This document shows, one piece after another, positions 46,028 through 57,382 of a stretch of 64,000 nucleotides of DNA. The position numbers were made by a program, and so were the translations under genes. The notes beneath the pieces were generated by a model. The model searched no databases and was not told the DNA's origin. It worked only from the letters and a program-made list of their open reading frames with translations. The stretch is from contig JAJUBI010000007.1 of NCBI GenBank assembly GCA_022419385.1, positions 1,769,768-1,833,767 on the forward strand, in the 5' to 3' direction. Position 1 is the first letter of the stretch. The number at the start of each line of letters is the position of its first letter. This DNA comes from Paraconiothyrium sp. Pb-2020. Its lineage: Eukaryota > Ascomycota > Dothideomycetes > Pleosporales > Didymosphaeriaceae.

Positions 46028-46907
46028 ATGCGTGGTGATGAAAGCACGCAGCGTAGGGTAACTTACGCTATAGTACATATTTAAATCCGCGACATGATAC
46101 TGTATGGCCGTCTCTCATGGTAGCACAAGAACTAATCTAGGTTCCAGTGTCAGCCGCTGCGAATAAAGAAGCTCAAAAAAAAAAAGTAAACACGCACAAA
46201 CGGGATGGTACATATGTATCAAGCAGTTGTTTCGATCAAATCACACTGATTGTCCTCCGTTCGTTATGTACAAATCACGCCAAACGGCTTCGTTGACTAC
46301 CCCACGAGACGGGAACGATGCGCGTTTGCAGGTAACACTGTGCTCAACTTGCGTACTGTGGATTTGTAATGACTAAGATATGGAGGAAAGCCTGGCCAAA
46401 ACCAAAACCTATAAATGTCGACGAAAGCTCAGAATGCTCCGCATAATCACCCACGCAATGCTTCATGGAACCACAGTTAACTCCAGGGTGTGTGCGTAGA
46501 AATCGATAGTGACGTCCGTTCCGAATAAACTAGATATGCCGCGCCCCGAAAGATTGATCCAAGCGTAAATGCTTGGCCGAGAATAAGAGTCCAGCTATGA
46601 GGATAGCGTGGCGTACCCACATCTGTGGCAATAGATACGTAGATCCATGTGTAGCAAATCATACAGCCTTTTTCGATCTGTCGGAAAGGCGTAATCAAGT
46701 CGGAACCTCTCACAGGCCGACATGGAGGGTATCCAGATCAAGCGTCAATAATTTGGCCCAATGGTATTGCCCGGGGGTAAGGTACATAACACTGGGTGCA
46801 GCCGCAAATGGACTTGAAAAACACTTTTAGTGAGTACTTCGAGGTACAGAAGTGGTGAACAAATCGATGGTATAGAGAAACGCTGTCGGTGTAATGAGTG
46901 AGATTCA
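46028..46907. other. Intergenic between convergent genes
   Basis: About 880 bp holding two 3' UTRs. Small unsupported frames only; a run of ten or more A lies near 46174. Confidence 0.4.
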
Positions 46908-49477
46908 TTAGACGTCGAAGTTTCCATGATGGAATATGTCGTGGTCGTTACTAGGGATGACGCCGCTCATGCGGTCGCCCCGTCCTGCGGGCTTGTCCCA
47001 GTTGATATCATCCTTGTCGTCTTCGTCCATACGCTCAGGCTCGTGCTCCCGGTGCTTGTGGGCGAATTGTTGATCCATGGTGCTTTCGTCAACGAATGTG
47101 AAGCCTGCAAAGTTGGCTTGCATTGTCGGCGACAGCGGCGTCGATGCAGGGTTGACACCCGAGGCCAGAGCAGCCGCCCGCGCGTTCAAGGATCCGTTTC
47201 CGTTCAGTGCATTCGTGAACTCGGGGTCGAAGTTCGACACGTCCAGCTCTGACTTCAATTTCGGCTTGAATGGTGGTACAACATTCTTCTTGGACAAAGC
47301 ATCCCAGTCGATGTCCGCAAAGAAAGGGTGTGCCTTCAACTCCTCAGCATCGCGCGTTGCTCCAAGTCTGTGCTTCGGGTTTCGGTTGAGCAGGCCCTTT
47401 ACAAAGTTACGCCCCTCGGTGCTGAGAGCGTCTCTTGGGAATCGTACTTTTCCGAATGCGATGTTCTTGTACATTTGCTGGGTATCTTCCGCGTAGAAGG
47501 GACTCCAACCGCAGCACATCTCGAAAACAAGCACACCTAACGACCAGAAGTCTACCATTTTAGTGTAGCCATGTTCATCGAGAAGCACCTCGGGGGCCAG
47601 GTATTCGGTTGTACCGCAGAACGTATTCGTGGTGGCGTTCTCAGTCAGGTTTGCCTTTGAAAGACCGAAATCACAAAGCGCAATATGGCCCTTGGCGTCC
47701 AAAAGGATGTTCTCTGGTTTCAGATCGCGATAAACAATGTTGTGCTCGTGCAAATGCTGCAGAGCGAGGATCAACTCAGCAATATAGAACTTGGCACGGC
47801 CTTCCTGAAAACGACCCTCGCGCTGAAGATGCCAGAACAGTTCACCGCCGGACATGTAGTCTGTCACCAAATAAAGGTCGGACGGTGTCTGGAACGAGAA
47901 CTTCAAGCCAACGATGAATGGCGAGTCAGCCATTGCTGTTCGCACCAGAATATTGCGTTCGCCAAGCGTATGAGCCACCTCCTTCTTCTGCACGATAACC
48001 TTCTTGGAGAGCACCTTCATGGCGTATATCCGTCGAGTATCCCGCTTGCGTACTTGGAAGACCTGGCCGAATGTGCCCTTTCCAATGAGCTTCAGAATCT
48101 CAAAATCCTCGGGACCGTAGTGCTTTTTGTCGGTCTTCTGGAAATTGATTCGAAGGTGGATCTCTCCAGATACATAGTCTTCCTCGCCATCTCGCGGTTC
48201 AAGAGTGAACCATCCATCGTAAGGCTTTTCGTATTCAACTAGGTTAGGACAAAAGCGGACGTGGCCAAGGAAGGCCTCGCCATTGCTGCGGTCGTACACA
48301 GAGATGTCAATTTCCGAATGGTCCCCAACGACGTCGCTGCACGAAGTTAGTTGAATGAGGCCGCACACAAAATGACTGCACCTACAAGATCGCCTCGTGC
48401 TCCCACTTTGGATTAGTGACGTCCTTCAATGAGCCATTCTCACGCGGGTCTGAGCTGGTGCCGTTATTGCTGCTCTGCCGACTTCGCATTGGAATCGCCA
48501 TTGGTTTCCCAGTCTCACTATCAGTCCGCTGAATAGCGAGCGGATGCCGCTTGTCTTTGGCTGCGTCGTTCCGCGGGCCATCCGAGATGTATTCGGCCCA
48601 TTGGAACTGACACACAACATACGGATCAACGCTGGGTCGAAGATCCCTTCCTTCTGAGATGGCGAGGGACAGTTTGCCCTTTGGTGGACCAACATCACCA
48701 GGTCCTCGCTCCCGGCTCTCTTTCTCTTTCTCCTTCGCCTTTACGTTCGACGCGAGCGTAGTCTGAGACAGACTCGAGGTAGGCCGCTTGCCTTCCTGTG
48801 AGCGTGTGCGGGGTGTCTGAGGAGGCGTGGCCTGGTTGTGCGGCGGCGCATAAGCGCCTTCTGTTAGCTTCTCCGTTTCTCCATCGTTCAACTGAGAGGT
48901 TGAGGGATGTCGGGAAGTAGAAGAAGCACTGGGCGTGGGGCTGGGCAATGTGTTCGAACGCAGACGGCTAGCATCGGAATCCTTCTCTTTCGATGGCGGT
49001 TCTTCGGCTTCAGGTGCAGGTGCGGGGGAGGGGTTGACCGCAGAAGACTTCCGACGGGGTATCAAAGAATCACGAACCTGGCCAAAGTAACTGTGCAGGA
49101 TACCTGGCAGTCGCTTATCGGTCGGATCGGGACGCGGGGTCGAGGCGCCCGGTGGCGTGGAGCTGTTGGAGCCTATCTGGTCATGGTCGTCGTCGTTGCT
49201 CATCCTGTAGTTGGGCGTTAGATGCGCACTCGACGATGTCATGGTGGGAGGTGGATGAGCGGGGGAGTGAGGCTGCGGGAGTGCAGCGTCGAGCGCCGGC
49301 ATGGCATGTCTACTCGAGGCAGAGGCTAAGCGACGCGGCACCTCTCGCTATTTGCACGCGGGCACCGGCGCGGTGAGACAGCTCGCACAGTCACGACGGG
49401 TCTGCTTACCTTTGCATGGCAACCTGGCGCAGCAGATCGGCTGCCGTCTGGGAGTTTGTGCCGCCAGTTGAGGCCAT
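46908..49477 (-). CDS. SCH9: AGC kinase with C2 domain, Sch9 homologue
   Basis: Three exons on the minus strand: 49477-49410, 49309-48386, 48336-46908. Introns are 100 and 49 nt; 806 residues starting MASTGGTNSQTAADLL. A long Ser/Pro-rich region is followed by a C2 domain (~235-395: GKLSLAISEGRDLRPSVDPY, EHEAIFDVVGDHSEID, GWFTLEPRDGE). The kinase begins near 405 (LIGKGTFGQVF, YAMKVLSKK), with catalytic YRDLKPENILLD, CDFGLSK and the activation-loop Thr in NTFCGTTEYLAPE. The hydrophobic motif FAGFTFVDE lies near the C-terminus. C2 plus AGC kinase is the Sch9 layout. In yeast Sch9 is phosphorylated by TORC1 and controls growth, ribosome synthesis and lifespan. A later ATG (49302) would drop the first exon, but exon 1 joins in phase. 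Confidence 0.94.
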
Positions 49478-51030
49478 GGTCGGCAGCCAATAGGTGGGGA
49501 GGGCGCGAGGGATGGCGAAGCTGGACAGAGGCTTCAGTACACGGACGAGCGGCGTCAGAAGAGCCGAAGCTGGCGTGACACAACGTACCTGGAGAGGGTC
49601 GGGACGGCGGAGGCAGACTTGGAGTTGTGCACCGAGCGGCGGCGGGGTCGTGGCCGAGTAGGTGAAGGCGGTACGGGGATGCCAGTAGCACGTGAGACTA
49701 GAGGTGGACGAGCAGGCGCATTCCCATCGGCACCCCTGGACGATGGCGGACGGGTGTCTGTGGCGGTTGCTGCGAAGGCGAAGGACGCGGTGGATATTGT
49801 GATGGGCGGCGACGTGGAGAGCGGCGAGCTGCGCTGGCTGTGCTGGGTTGCGGGCTCACGGCGTTCACGCGTCATAATAATCAACCCGACCTGTCTGGCT
49901 GTCTGGGCGGCTTTTAACCAAAAACAGGCCGGTGCACAGAATCGAAAAACTCTGCTGCGCTTCTATCGGGCTTGCTAGGGGCGCCGCGTGGTGCCAGCAG
50001 GCAATCCGAGGCCCAATCGATCCGTCAAGCAGGAAAGGGTCCACGGCGGTGAGGCCGGTACCTGGGGGTTGGTGGTAGTGTGTGCTGGTACCTGGAGCGT
50101 GCACCGCTGGGTGATGAAGGGCAGGCACGGCGGCGGAAGACCTCCTGGGAGTGGAGCGTAGGGGTTGTAGCGTCTGCTCGACGATGCCTTCGTCTGATGC
50201 GGCGGGATCGGGAAGGGCTGCGGAGATGATACGCTGCTCTGCGCACCCAGCAGCCGCCTTTCTTTTGACTGCAGTGCGCATGCCTGTACGCCGCCTCAAG
50301 CGATGAAACACGCTGCCTTTCCCCTCCGGATTTTCACCGCCTCATCGTCATCTGCACATCCTGTTTCCCTTGTCGCGCGCGCCAAGCACGCCTGCTCGCT
50401 GACGTCTACGGAGCCGCCTGCTGTCGCACGCTCCCGTCGCAAATCGCACGTCCAAGGCCTCACTTCGGCGTGCTGCATTGCCTGCTCGTATCACTCTACC
50501 GCGCCCTAGCGCCTTCGCGACCTCTCCGAATGAAATAACATCGCTCCACAAGGCGCAGGGGGCGGCAAAGGAAGAGGTTGCCGTTTTGCTCCGGTCAAGT
50601 TGCTGCACGCAATTGATTCGGCAGCTTATCCACAAATCGATGCACATCTAGGGAGCTTAGTTCCACCTGCAGCGTCTAACCCTGGCGGTGCCTTTGCAGT
50701 CCGCCAAAAGCGCGACGCTCGCTCGTATGATCAGCACCCGACAGCTGCCATCCATCCGCCGAAAGTGGAAGTGCGCGAGACAGCGCAAAGGCTCGAGTTA
50801 CACCCTCGGTCAGACCGGCGATAGCGCTTGAGGGAGCGTCACTCCGGACTGGACCTCTTCTTTAAGCACGTACTCGCCGCTTTGGCCAGGCGAGATCTGC
50901 CGCGCGCTTTGACGGGTGGCGGGGGAACTGTAAATCCGCTTAAGCGCTGCCGTCGCCCTACATACATCAATGGCAATTCCACGCCTCGCAGGCAACATCC
51001 ACACAATACACAGTCCACCACACCGGCAAC
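49478..51030. promoter_or_regulatory. 1.5-kb divergent upstream region of Sch9 and NC2-beta genes
   Basis: Long GC-rich space between two genes transcribed apart. A minus-strand frame of ~109 codons (49555-49884), rich in Ser, Pro, Arg and Thr and ending at a GTACG donor-like site, could be a leader exon or uORF of the Sch9 transcript. It could not be joined to the coding part and is not called as a gene. Confidence 0.4.
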
Positions 51031-51660
51031 ATGTCAGATCGCGAGTTTGGTGGCAACGATGACCTGTCGCTTCCGAAGGGTACGCGCGCCCCAGCACATT
51101 TTCACAATGTTCTCCGACAGCTAACAGCACGCAGCAACCGTGCAGAAGATTGTGACGGAGATCCTGCAGTCCGAGCCGGGCATGACCTTTGCGAAAGACT
51201 CGCGCGACCTCCTCATCGAATGCTGCGTAGAGTTCATCACGCTCATATCCTCCGAGGCCAACGAGATCGCGGAAAAGGATGCAAAGAAGACAATAGCATG
51301 CGAGCATGTGAAGCAGGCGCTGGAAGAGTTGGATTTCCACGATTATGTCCCAGCTATCTTGGAAGTCGCAGCAGACTACAAGAAGCAGCAACAGGTACGC
51401 GCGCATATCGCATCAGAGCAGCTTTCTCTAAACAGAGAACGGGCTGAGTTACCTCCGGGTACAAGCTGCACAATTGCTGCAGATGCTCTGTCGCTAAACT
51501 ATAGGCTACCCTGGACCACATTGCTAACATCCCGCAGAATCGCGAGAAGAAACAAACGAAGATCGAACAGAGCGGCATGACAGAAGAAGAGCTCATCCGG
51601 GCGCAAGAGGAACTGTTCCGAAACGCGACAAACAAGTTCAACTCAGAGCCAACTTCTTGA
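51031..51660 (+). CDS. NCB2: Negative cofactor 2 beta (Dr1), histone-fold transcription regulator
   Basis: Three exons: 51031-51079, 51135-51394, 51538-51660. Introns are 55 and 143 nt; 143 residues. After MSDREFGGNDDLSLPKA comes an H2B-like histone fold: VQKIVTEILQSEPGMTFAKD, then LIECCVEFITLISSEANEIA and KKTIACEHVKQALEELDF. The segment DYVPAILEVAADYKKQQ matches the conserved end of Dr1. The C-terminal helix NREKKQTKIEQSGMTEEEL is also family-like. NC2-beta pairs with NC2-alpha (Bur6), binds TBP on promoters and modulates initiation in the nucleus. Length and domain order agree with yeast Ncb2 and human DR1. Confidence 0.96.
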
Positions 51661-52145
51661 AGCTGCCATGGTAAGGATTCACGGGTCGCTTCTTTCGGAG
51701 TTGGGGGAACTACCGCAGTGGTAACGGCAGGCGTTTGCACAGGCATGGCATGATACCTAAATCTGAATTTCGTTTCCAATGGGAAAGGACCCCGCCTATT
51801 GCAATGTCTCGGCATCACGCGGCACCTTTTGCGTAGTGCGCCGGCATACGGCTTCCCGCTATTACGGGCGATGAAGTCATTAATATGATCGGTGAGGGCA
51901 CAATATATGCGCATGCAGAGAGTCAGCATCTGCGTCGTGTGTTATCGCTATCACGAACCTAGTGCGAACGTGTGTTGGGCAGACCCCCGCGTGATGTCCC
52001 ACGCCAAGTCCTCCGCCAATGACGCGCTGACCCCACCACGTCACTCGGTGCCGGAGATCAGCCGCATCCAGGACGTCTGCGCACCCACGCTGCACCTCCC
52101 GACCGTATCGCAGAGAACCCCACTTGCACTCCGACCGCTTCCGAC
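51661..52145. other. Intergenic between NC2-beta and Did2 genes
   Basis: About 485 bp, both flanking genes on the plus strand; no gene supported. Confidence 0.4.
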
Positions 52146-52904
52146 ATGTCTGGTCTTGAGGCTGCCCTTTTCAACTTGAAGGTGCGATTTCGAAACGACC
52201 CACTCCTGTTGCCTATTAACGCTCACTAGTTCACGGCAAAGTCGCTGAACCGACAGGCACTCAAGGCTGGGAAAGAAGCAAACCGAGAAAGCGAGAAGAG
52301 AAGGTGACATGACCAACACTTGCTGGCGTGCAGCCTGCTAACACGTTCGGCAGGCCATGAAGCAAGGACATCACGACATCGCACGCATTTACGCACAGAA
52401 CGCCGTCCGTAAGCAGAACGAGAAGCTGAACCTCCTACAACTTTCGTCGCGAGTTGATGCAGTCGCTGGTCGGGTGCAGACGGCAGTCACGATGCGCCAG
52501 GTTACCGGTAACATGCAAAAGGTGGTGAAGAGCATGGATGTAGCGATGAAGTCGATGAACCTGGAAAGGGTACGTGAACTCTTGACATGCTACCCCATTG
52601 TAGCATTCCCGACGATTGACCTGACGTTGGATAATAGATAACGGCTGTCATGGACGGATTCGAGAAGAACTTCAACGACCTCGACGTTGTGGATGAATTC
52701 ACGCGCGAAGCTACATCCTCAGCGACTGCAGTTGGAACACCCCAAGACGATGTTGATCGTTTGATGGCCCAAGCTGCGGATAAGGTCGGCGTTGAACTTT
52801 CAGCAGATCTAGAAGAGGCCACGCCAGCGAAGACGATCAAGACCGGTCCCACTGAACAAGAGGAGCAAGGCCTAAACGAGCGCCTCCGAGCACTAAGGAA
52901 CTGA
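52146..52904 (+). CDS. DID2: ESCRT-III associated protein Did2 (CHMP1), with apparent frame break between exons 2 and 3
   Basis: Four exons: 52146-52181, 52230-52303, 52354-52569, 52638-52904. All have canonical GT...AG borders. The pieces read MSGLEAALFNLK, FTAKSLNRQALKAGKEANRE, AMKQGHHDIARIYAQNAVRK, SSRVDAVAGRVQTAVTMRQV and ITAVMDGFEKNFNDLD, ending ERLRALRN. This is a full-length CHMP1/Did2 with the C-terminal MIM1 motif that binds Vps4 and Vta1. However, exon 2 ends in phase 2 while exon 3 must start in phase 0, so strict splicing gives a stop right after the junction. No alternative donor or acceptor restores the frame. A single missing base in the GAGAAGAGAAG tract at the end of exon 2 would explain it, either as a sequencing error or a real mutation. 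Did2 helps recycle ESCRT-III at endosomes. Confidence 0.85.
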
Positions 52905-53413
52905 GGAAATGTGTTGGATCGAGGCATTATTTCAGGAGTTCTGGAGTTAGGCGCAGGATTTCTAGGCTGTGTCCGGTGCGGCCTTGCTCTTTCTTATCAT
53001 TTACACAGCAATACGCCACTTCAAATATCAATTGTCTATAGCGCACTTGCATGTTATTCAGCTCATTGTGCTCAGAACACAAGTACTTTATTTGGCGAAC
53101 AACTCCTGTACATGTATTTCGGTCCTAGAATAGATAATTCACCAGATGCCACCGAGCCCTCCTTTGAGATGGCGAAGCCCACTTTCTCGGATTTTACCAT
53201 AAGCGCCCGACAAACAATATAGTTCGTTTCGACATCTTCTCTCATCGAGCTATGACTTGAACTTCGTTGGTCGGGCGGAAGTCATAGATACCTAGCAGGC
53301 GTATACCTGAACCGAATGCTAGTGGGGCACCATTGGGGCAAGCACGCAATGATGTCGGCGCCATACAATCTTGTACAACAGCATCTCCCACTCCATGACG
53401 AATCCGAATCACC
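52905..53413. other. Intergenic, no gene supported
   Basis: About 510 bp between two plus-strand genes; only short AT-rich frames. Confidence 0.4.
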
Positions 53414-54403
53414 ATGTCAGAATCTGAAAAAAGGGTCATCATATTAACCGGCGCTTCAAGGGGTAAGATATTGCTAGTTTTTCGCTTCCAATGCTGCTCC
53501 TACCCCGCCATCTTCGGGTATCTCTGACTCGTCATGTCAACGTCCTTCTGTAGAACACTCGATTAGATCCCTGGACTAGGCTCTATCAAATCAACATACT
53601 AACATCTTTCAAGGCATTGGCCCAGCAGCAGCCCACCACCTCCTCTCACACTCGCACAAGCTTGTCCTTGTGTCCCGCACTGCATCCGCTCTCACTCAGC
53701 TTCGCGACCAGTACGGCACCGACAAAGTCGAAGTTGTCGCCGGTGACCTTTCCGACTTCGCCATCACCGAAAAATCGGTTCAAGTCGCGCATGACCGCTT
53801 CGGTCGAATCGATGGCCTCATAATCAACCATGGATCGCTAGATCCCGTGAAAAAAGTCGCAGACTCAAGTGCTGAGGAGTGGAGCAAAGCATTCGATATC
53901 AACGTTTTCAGTGCAGTCAGTTTAGTAAGTGTCGTTGTGCGAATGGTGGAGTATTACGTGCGATGGCTGACTTGTGCGTCATTGTATAGATTCAAGCTGC
54001 CTTGCCATCACTTCGCAAAACTCAAGGCCGCATCATCATCACATCTAGCGGAGCCGCTGTGAGCGCTTATCAAGGTTGGGGCGCCTATGGCGCGGGCAAA
54101 GCAGTACTCAATCATCTCGCCCTCACACTTGCGGTTGAAGAACCCGATGTCACGACGATATCTATTCGGCCAGGCGTTGTCGACACTGACATGCAGCGAG
54201 AAATTAGAGAGCTGCACAACAAGACCATGAGCGATGAAGACGCCGCAAAGTTCGCTGGACTTAAGACAAACGGAGGTTTACTGAAGCCGGAGCAGCCGGC
54301 TCATGTCATTGCGAAGCTTGCGGTGGCTGGGGGCAAGGATTTGAGTGGCAAGTTCTTGAGCTGGAACGATGAGGCCCTGGAGAAGTTTCAGGGGGTAGCT
54401 TAG
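53414..54403 (+). CDS. Short-chain dehydrogenase/reductase
   Basis: Three exons: 53414-53462, 53614-53924, 53990-54403. Introns are 151 and 65 nt; 257 residues. The nucleotide-binding motif is ILTGASRGIG (T-G-x3-G-x-G), with the exon 1/2 join inside it. GRIDGLIINHGS replaces the usual NNAG, the helix Asn is in AFDINVF, the catalytic Ser is in IIITSSGAAVS, and the YxxxK motif is YGAGK. The ending resembles yeast Irc24/YIR036C-type enzymes, including IRPGVVDTDMQ and the C-terminal LSGKFLSWND. It should be an NADP(H)-dependent reductase in the cytosol. The substrate is not deducible. Confidence 0.93.
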
Positions 54404-54969
54404 ATGCACTGCTAGGGAGACAGGCCTAGTTGATGCCCATGTATAGCTAACGTCTGGTACCAACTTTCAGTCTGATTACAGCCCATCGCAGTCCAGAGAA
54501 AGCTCTATGTTCGATAGGCGAGCTTTCAGAAATAATAACGCCGTTCGAAAGAGATTGCAGTTGTTCCCGACTTTGTTACGCCTTGCTTGCAGTCTTCAAA
54601 TCAGAGTGAGGTGGAGATGTTGATGGTCTTCTCTTGCGCTGTTGCTTTGACAGGCATGCCAACAATCAGCCTTTGAACTCGTTGTCTTCTAGTAGTATGA
54701 AGGCGGCGTAAGGCATTTGGTCTCGAGTCTTTGAACATAGCTCTGTTAATCCAGCAGCACTACCAGCGTAGCTCTACAAGGTTTGGACATTTATGTTGCA
54801 GAGGCTTCGCGCTATTATTTCAACCGAGCGTAACCGGACTTGGTTGAATCGTGAACGAATGTTAAAAATTCCAGAACGACAGGCAGGTCGAGAAGTAAAA
54901 AGCAATACATAAGTTTATATATCAACCTGAAGTGCTGTAAAATTGGTATATCTGTGTCAAAGCCAATCC
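54404..54969. other. Intergenic between convergent genes
   Basis: About 570 bp with two 3' UTRs; nothing else seen. Confidence 0.4.
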
Positions 54970-55812
54970 CTAACTCTTCTCCACGACTACCGCATCTTGT
55001 TTTGCTGGTCTCTCGCCAAAGATCTCGCTCCCTACCCTCACTTCATTACTGCCCATTGCAATTGCGCCCTCAAAGTCTGCACTCATTCCCATGCTTAGCT
55101 CAATATTCTCTTTCTCCCAGCCCAAATCCTGGGCGACCTTATCCCTGACGTCTCTCAGGGTCACAAAGTCCGCGTTCTCAGTCTCCGGCGTAGTGGCCTT
55201 GCTCCTCGCGATCGCACCAATGGTCATCAGCCCCGTGAAGCGCAAATTGGGGCACTTTTCGACGATATGTTGCGCTAATGTGAGTGCGTCATCAGGTTCA
55301 ACTCCAGACTTGGACTCCTCGCCGCTAGTGTTGACCTGTACCATGACCCGCAGCGGTTCAACTCCAGCATCGCTTTCGACCAGCGCCTTGCGACCCTTCT
55401 CCAATTGATCGCACTTCTTCTCGGTATCTACGCTGCTTACGCACCACAGATTCGGTATTTGCTCCGCTAATTGCTTGCACTTGTTTGATTGCAGACCGCC
55501 GATAAAATGCCATCGTATTGAGCGCGGAAGCAACTTGGCCTTTTCCAGTAGTTCTTGGACGTAGTTTTCGCCAAAATGGTGGTGTATAGGCTGAGGCTGC
55601 TGGTGTAATGCGAGGATGTCGGTCGCGGGTTTAAGTTTAGAAACGGCTATGAGGCGGATCTAGAGCTATTAGATAGGCCAAGGCGGGGTGGAGGGGTAGC
55701 TACGGACCTGTTTGGAGCTTTTGTTGGCCGCATTGATGCGGGAGGTTATACTGGCGAGGTTCTCCGCGAGCTGTTTTGCTCGCTGTGGATTGATTTGCAT
55801 CTCGTCGGCCAT
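54970..55812 (-). CDS. Pyridoxal phosphate homeostasis protein (YggS/PROSC family)
   Basis: Two exons on the minus strand, 55812-55708 and 55659-54970, intron 48 nt; 264 residues from MADEMQINPQRAKQLAENL (a second ATG at 55800). The PLP lysine is in IRLIAVSKLKP (~43), followed by FGENYVQELLEKA, WHFIGGLQSNK and VNTSGEESKSGV. The sequence LSMGMSADFEGAIAMGSNEV, then VRVGSEIFGERP, closes the barrel that binds the phosphate. This single-domain alanine-racemase-like fold binds PLP but has no known enzyme activity. It buffers PLP in cells (yeast YBL036C, human PLPBP). No targeting signal is obvious. Confidence 0.95.
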
Positions 55813-55930
55813 TGTCGAGAGCTGAGGTGTAACGGACGCGGGAGGTCGATGATTCGTCGGTGCCACTTCAGCCCTACAAAACCCACAGCCCTTGGCAGTA
55901 CTTCACCTCGTCACCATCAACCCACAAGCA

Positions 55931-56143
55931 ATGCCACCAATAGCACCCACCAGCTCTGACGCGGAGAAACCAACGATAACATTTAAATCTAAAGAAGATG
56001 ACGGTATTATTAATGTAATGCTTTCATGGCAAATATCGTTCTACCTTGTAACTCAAAGGCCACTTTGCTTCTTCACAGACTACGAAGAGGCCACATGGAA
56101 TCGTCGCCAAGCACCTCGTGCTTACTATCGTCGACTTGCATAA
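55931..56143 (+). CDS. Short frame, possible first exon of a small gene (weak)
   Basis: An ATG at 55931 opens 70 codons: MPPIAPTSSDAEKPTITFKS, a charged EDDGIIN segment, then a hydrophobic and less convincing end. A GTAATG donor-like site directly follows the Asn of EDDGIIN, so only the first ~30 residues may be coding. The start lies 119 bp from the divergent PLP-protein start. No downstream exon was identified with confidence and no family is recognised. Confidence 0.25.
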   Translation: MPPIAPTSSDAEKPTITFKSKEDDGIINVMLSWQISFYLVTQRPLCFFTDYEEATWNRRQAPRAYYRRLA

Positions 56144-56216
56144 CTCCCGGTCATTTCTCTTCCAAGGCGACGTCCTGTTCATTGTACATTCGCAAACTTC
56201 CTGTTAGCAGTCCACC

Positions 56217-56426
56217 ATGGTTAAAGACTCATCGTTTCGCCTTTTCATGGGTGTTCTTCTACTCATCCAGGCCATCTGCTGGTCGCTGACCTTGCTCGAC
56301 CTAATTAGTCCTGGAAAGCCTCAGTCGATGCTGCGCACATCCAGTGACATTGTCTCACAAATCCTCTCGCGACGATGGTATACGACCGTGCTACGCTGGA
56401 ATAAAGGCTTGTGCCTTCGCGTGTAA
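56217..56426 (+). CDS. Short frame with one hydrophobic helix (weak)
   Basis: The start context CCACCATGG is good. The 69-residue product has a hydrophobic helix (FMGVLLLIQAICWSLTLLDL) followed by a polar, Arg-rich end. It could be a small membrane protein, the last exon of the frame at 55931, or chance. No homologue is recognised. Confidence 0.3.
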   Translation: MVKDSSFRLFMGVLLLIQAICWSLTLLDLISPGKPQSMLRTSSDIVSQILSRRWYTTVLRWNKGLCLRV

Positions 56427-57382
56427 TCTGTGGATCTCTTTAATACTCCATCAACTGGTGTGTGGACTTGAGATTGAACCGAAGCCTTGCATGTCGTGGC
56501 AGATTATACGTGGTAACGGGCTTGCTTGTAAGTACCCTACCTACCATCGATATTGTACAAGATTGCGGCCTCGTGCATTCTGCACGAGGTGTGAGGTCGC
56601 ACTGTTGTATAGAAATTTAGGAATGCTCGCGAGGATGACAAGGACTTAGGGATCTGTTGTAATGTTCATATCAATGCGACGGACTTGAGGACCTTACACG
56701 TATGAGCATTAGTGACTAGTTGCACCGTCACTTTCAATTACAGCGAGTGTGGAACATATGTCACCCAGTCCCGGCTGGTTGAAAGATTGCGCGAACGAAA
56801 GAGCAGAAGCTCACGAAGACCGAGCGCGGCAATCGCGGCAAAGACATAGCATAAGTGGTGGCTATGTGTGCATAAGCATATAAACAGGCGCAAATGAAAA
56901 CCTCTATCACATATGGCATTGTAGAGATACACTTAGATGGTGTCGAAAGTGCAAGCTGAGCTTCTCTACGACGTGATCGAAGACATGAAAGAACAGGTGA
57001 GTATACTTTTGCGAGCACGTTGTACCAATTGGTCGATCAAGAGCATGCAAAATTTCCAAGATTTTTTCTAATCAAATGTGCTAGGGGAAGTTAGTTCTAC
57101 TAGTTCATGAAGCTATACAAGCTGCCTCGGCACGATACTTTAGTGCTTCTTACTGTATGGTAGTGCACCACACTTCGTACTGGTCGTATACGTTAAAACC
57201 TATGTCACCGTATCCAATGTTCCGGCTTACCGGGCTAGTCGCCGGGTCAGCCACGTGGCAAAGGATTGAGTCAAATTCCTTCCAACGTAATCATGCTAAG
57301 GTTGGCTTCCAACAATACAGGCAATCACTTCGCAGAGCTAGCTCAAAGACCTATATTTCTCTCTACGATCCTCAGGCCCAAG
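56427..57382. other. Intergenic, no gene supported
   Basis: About 950 bp. A short peptide-like start (ATG at 56937, MVSKVQAELLYDVIEDMKEQ followed by a GTGAGT donor-like site) is seen, but no continuing exon was found. Confidence 0.35.

Noticed and set aside
49555..49884. 109-codon minus-strand frame upstream of Sch9
   Set aside because: Ser/Pro/Arg bias may follow base composition. It could not be joined in frame to Sch9 and has no recognised domain, so it is mentioned only as a possible leader.
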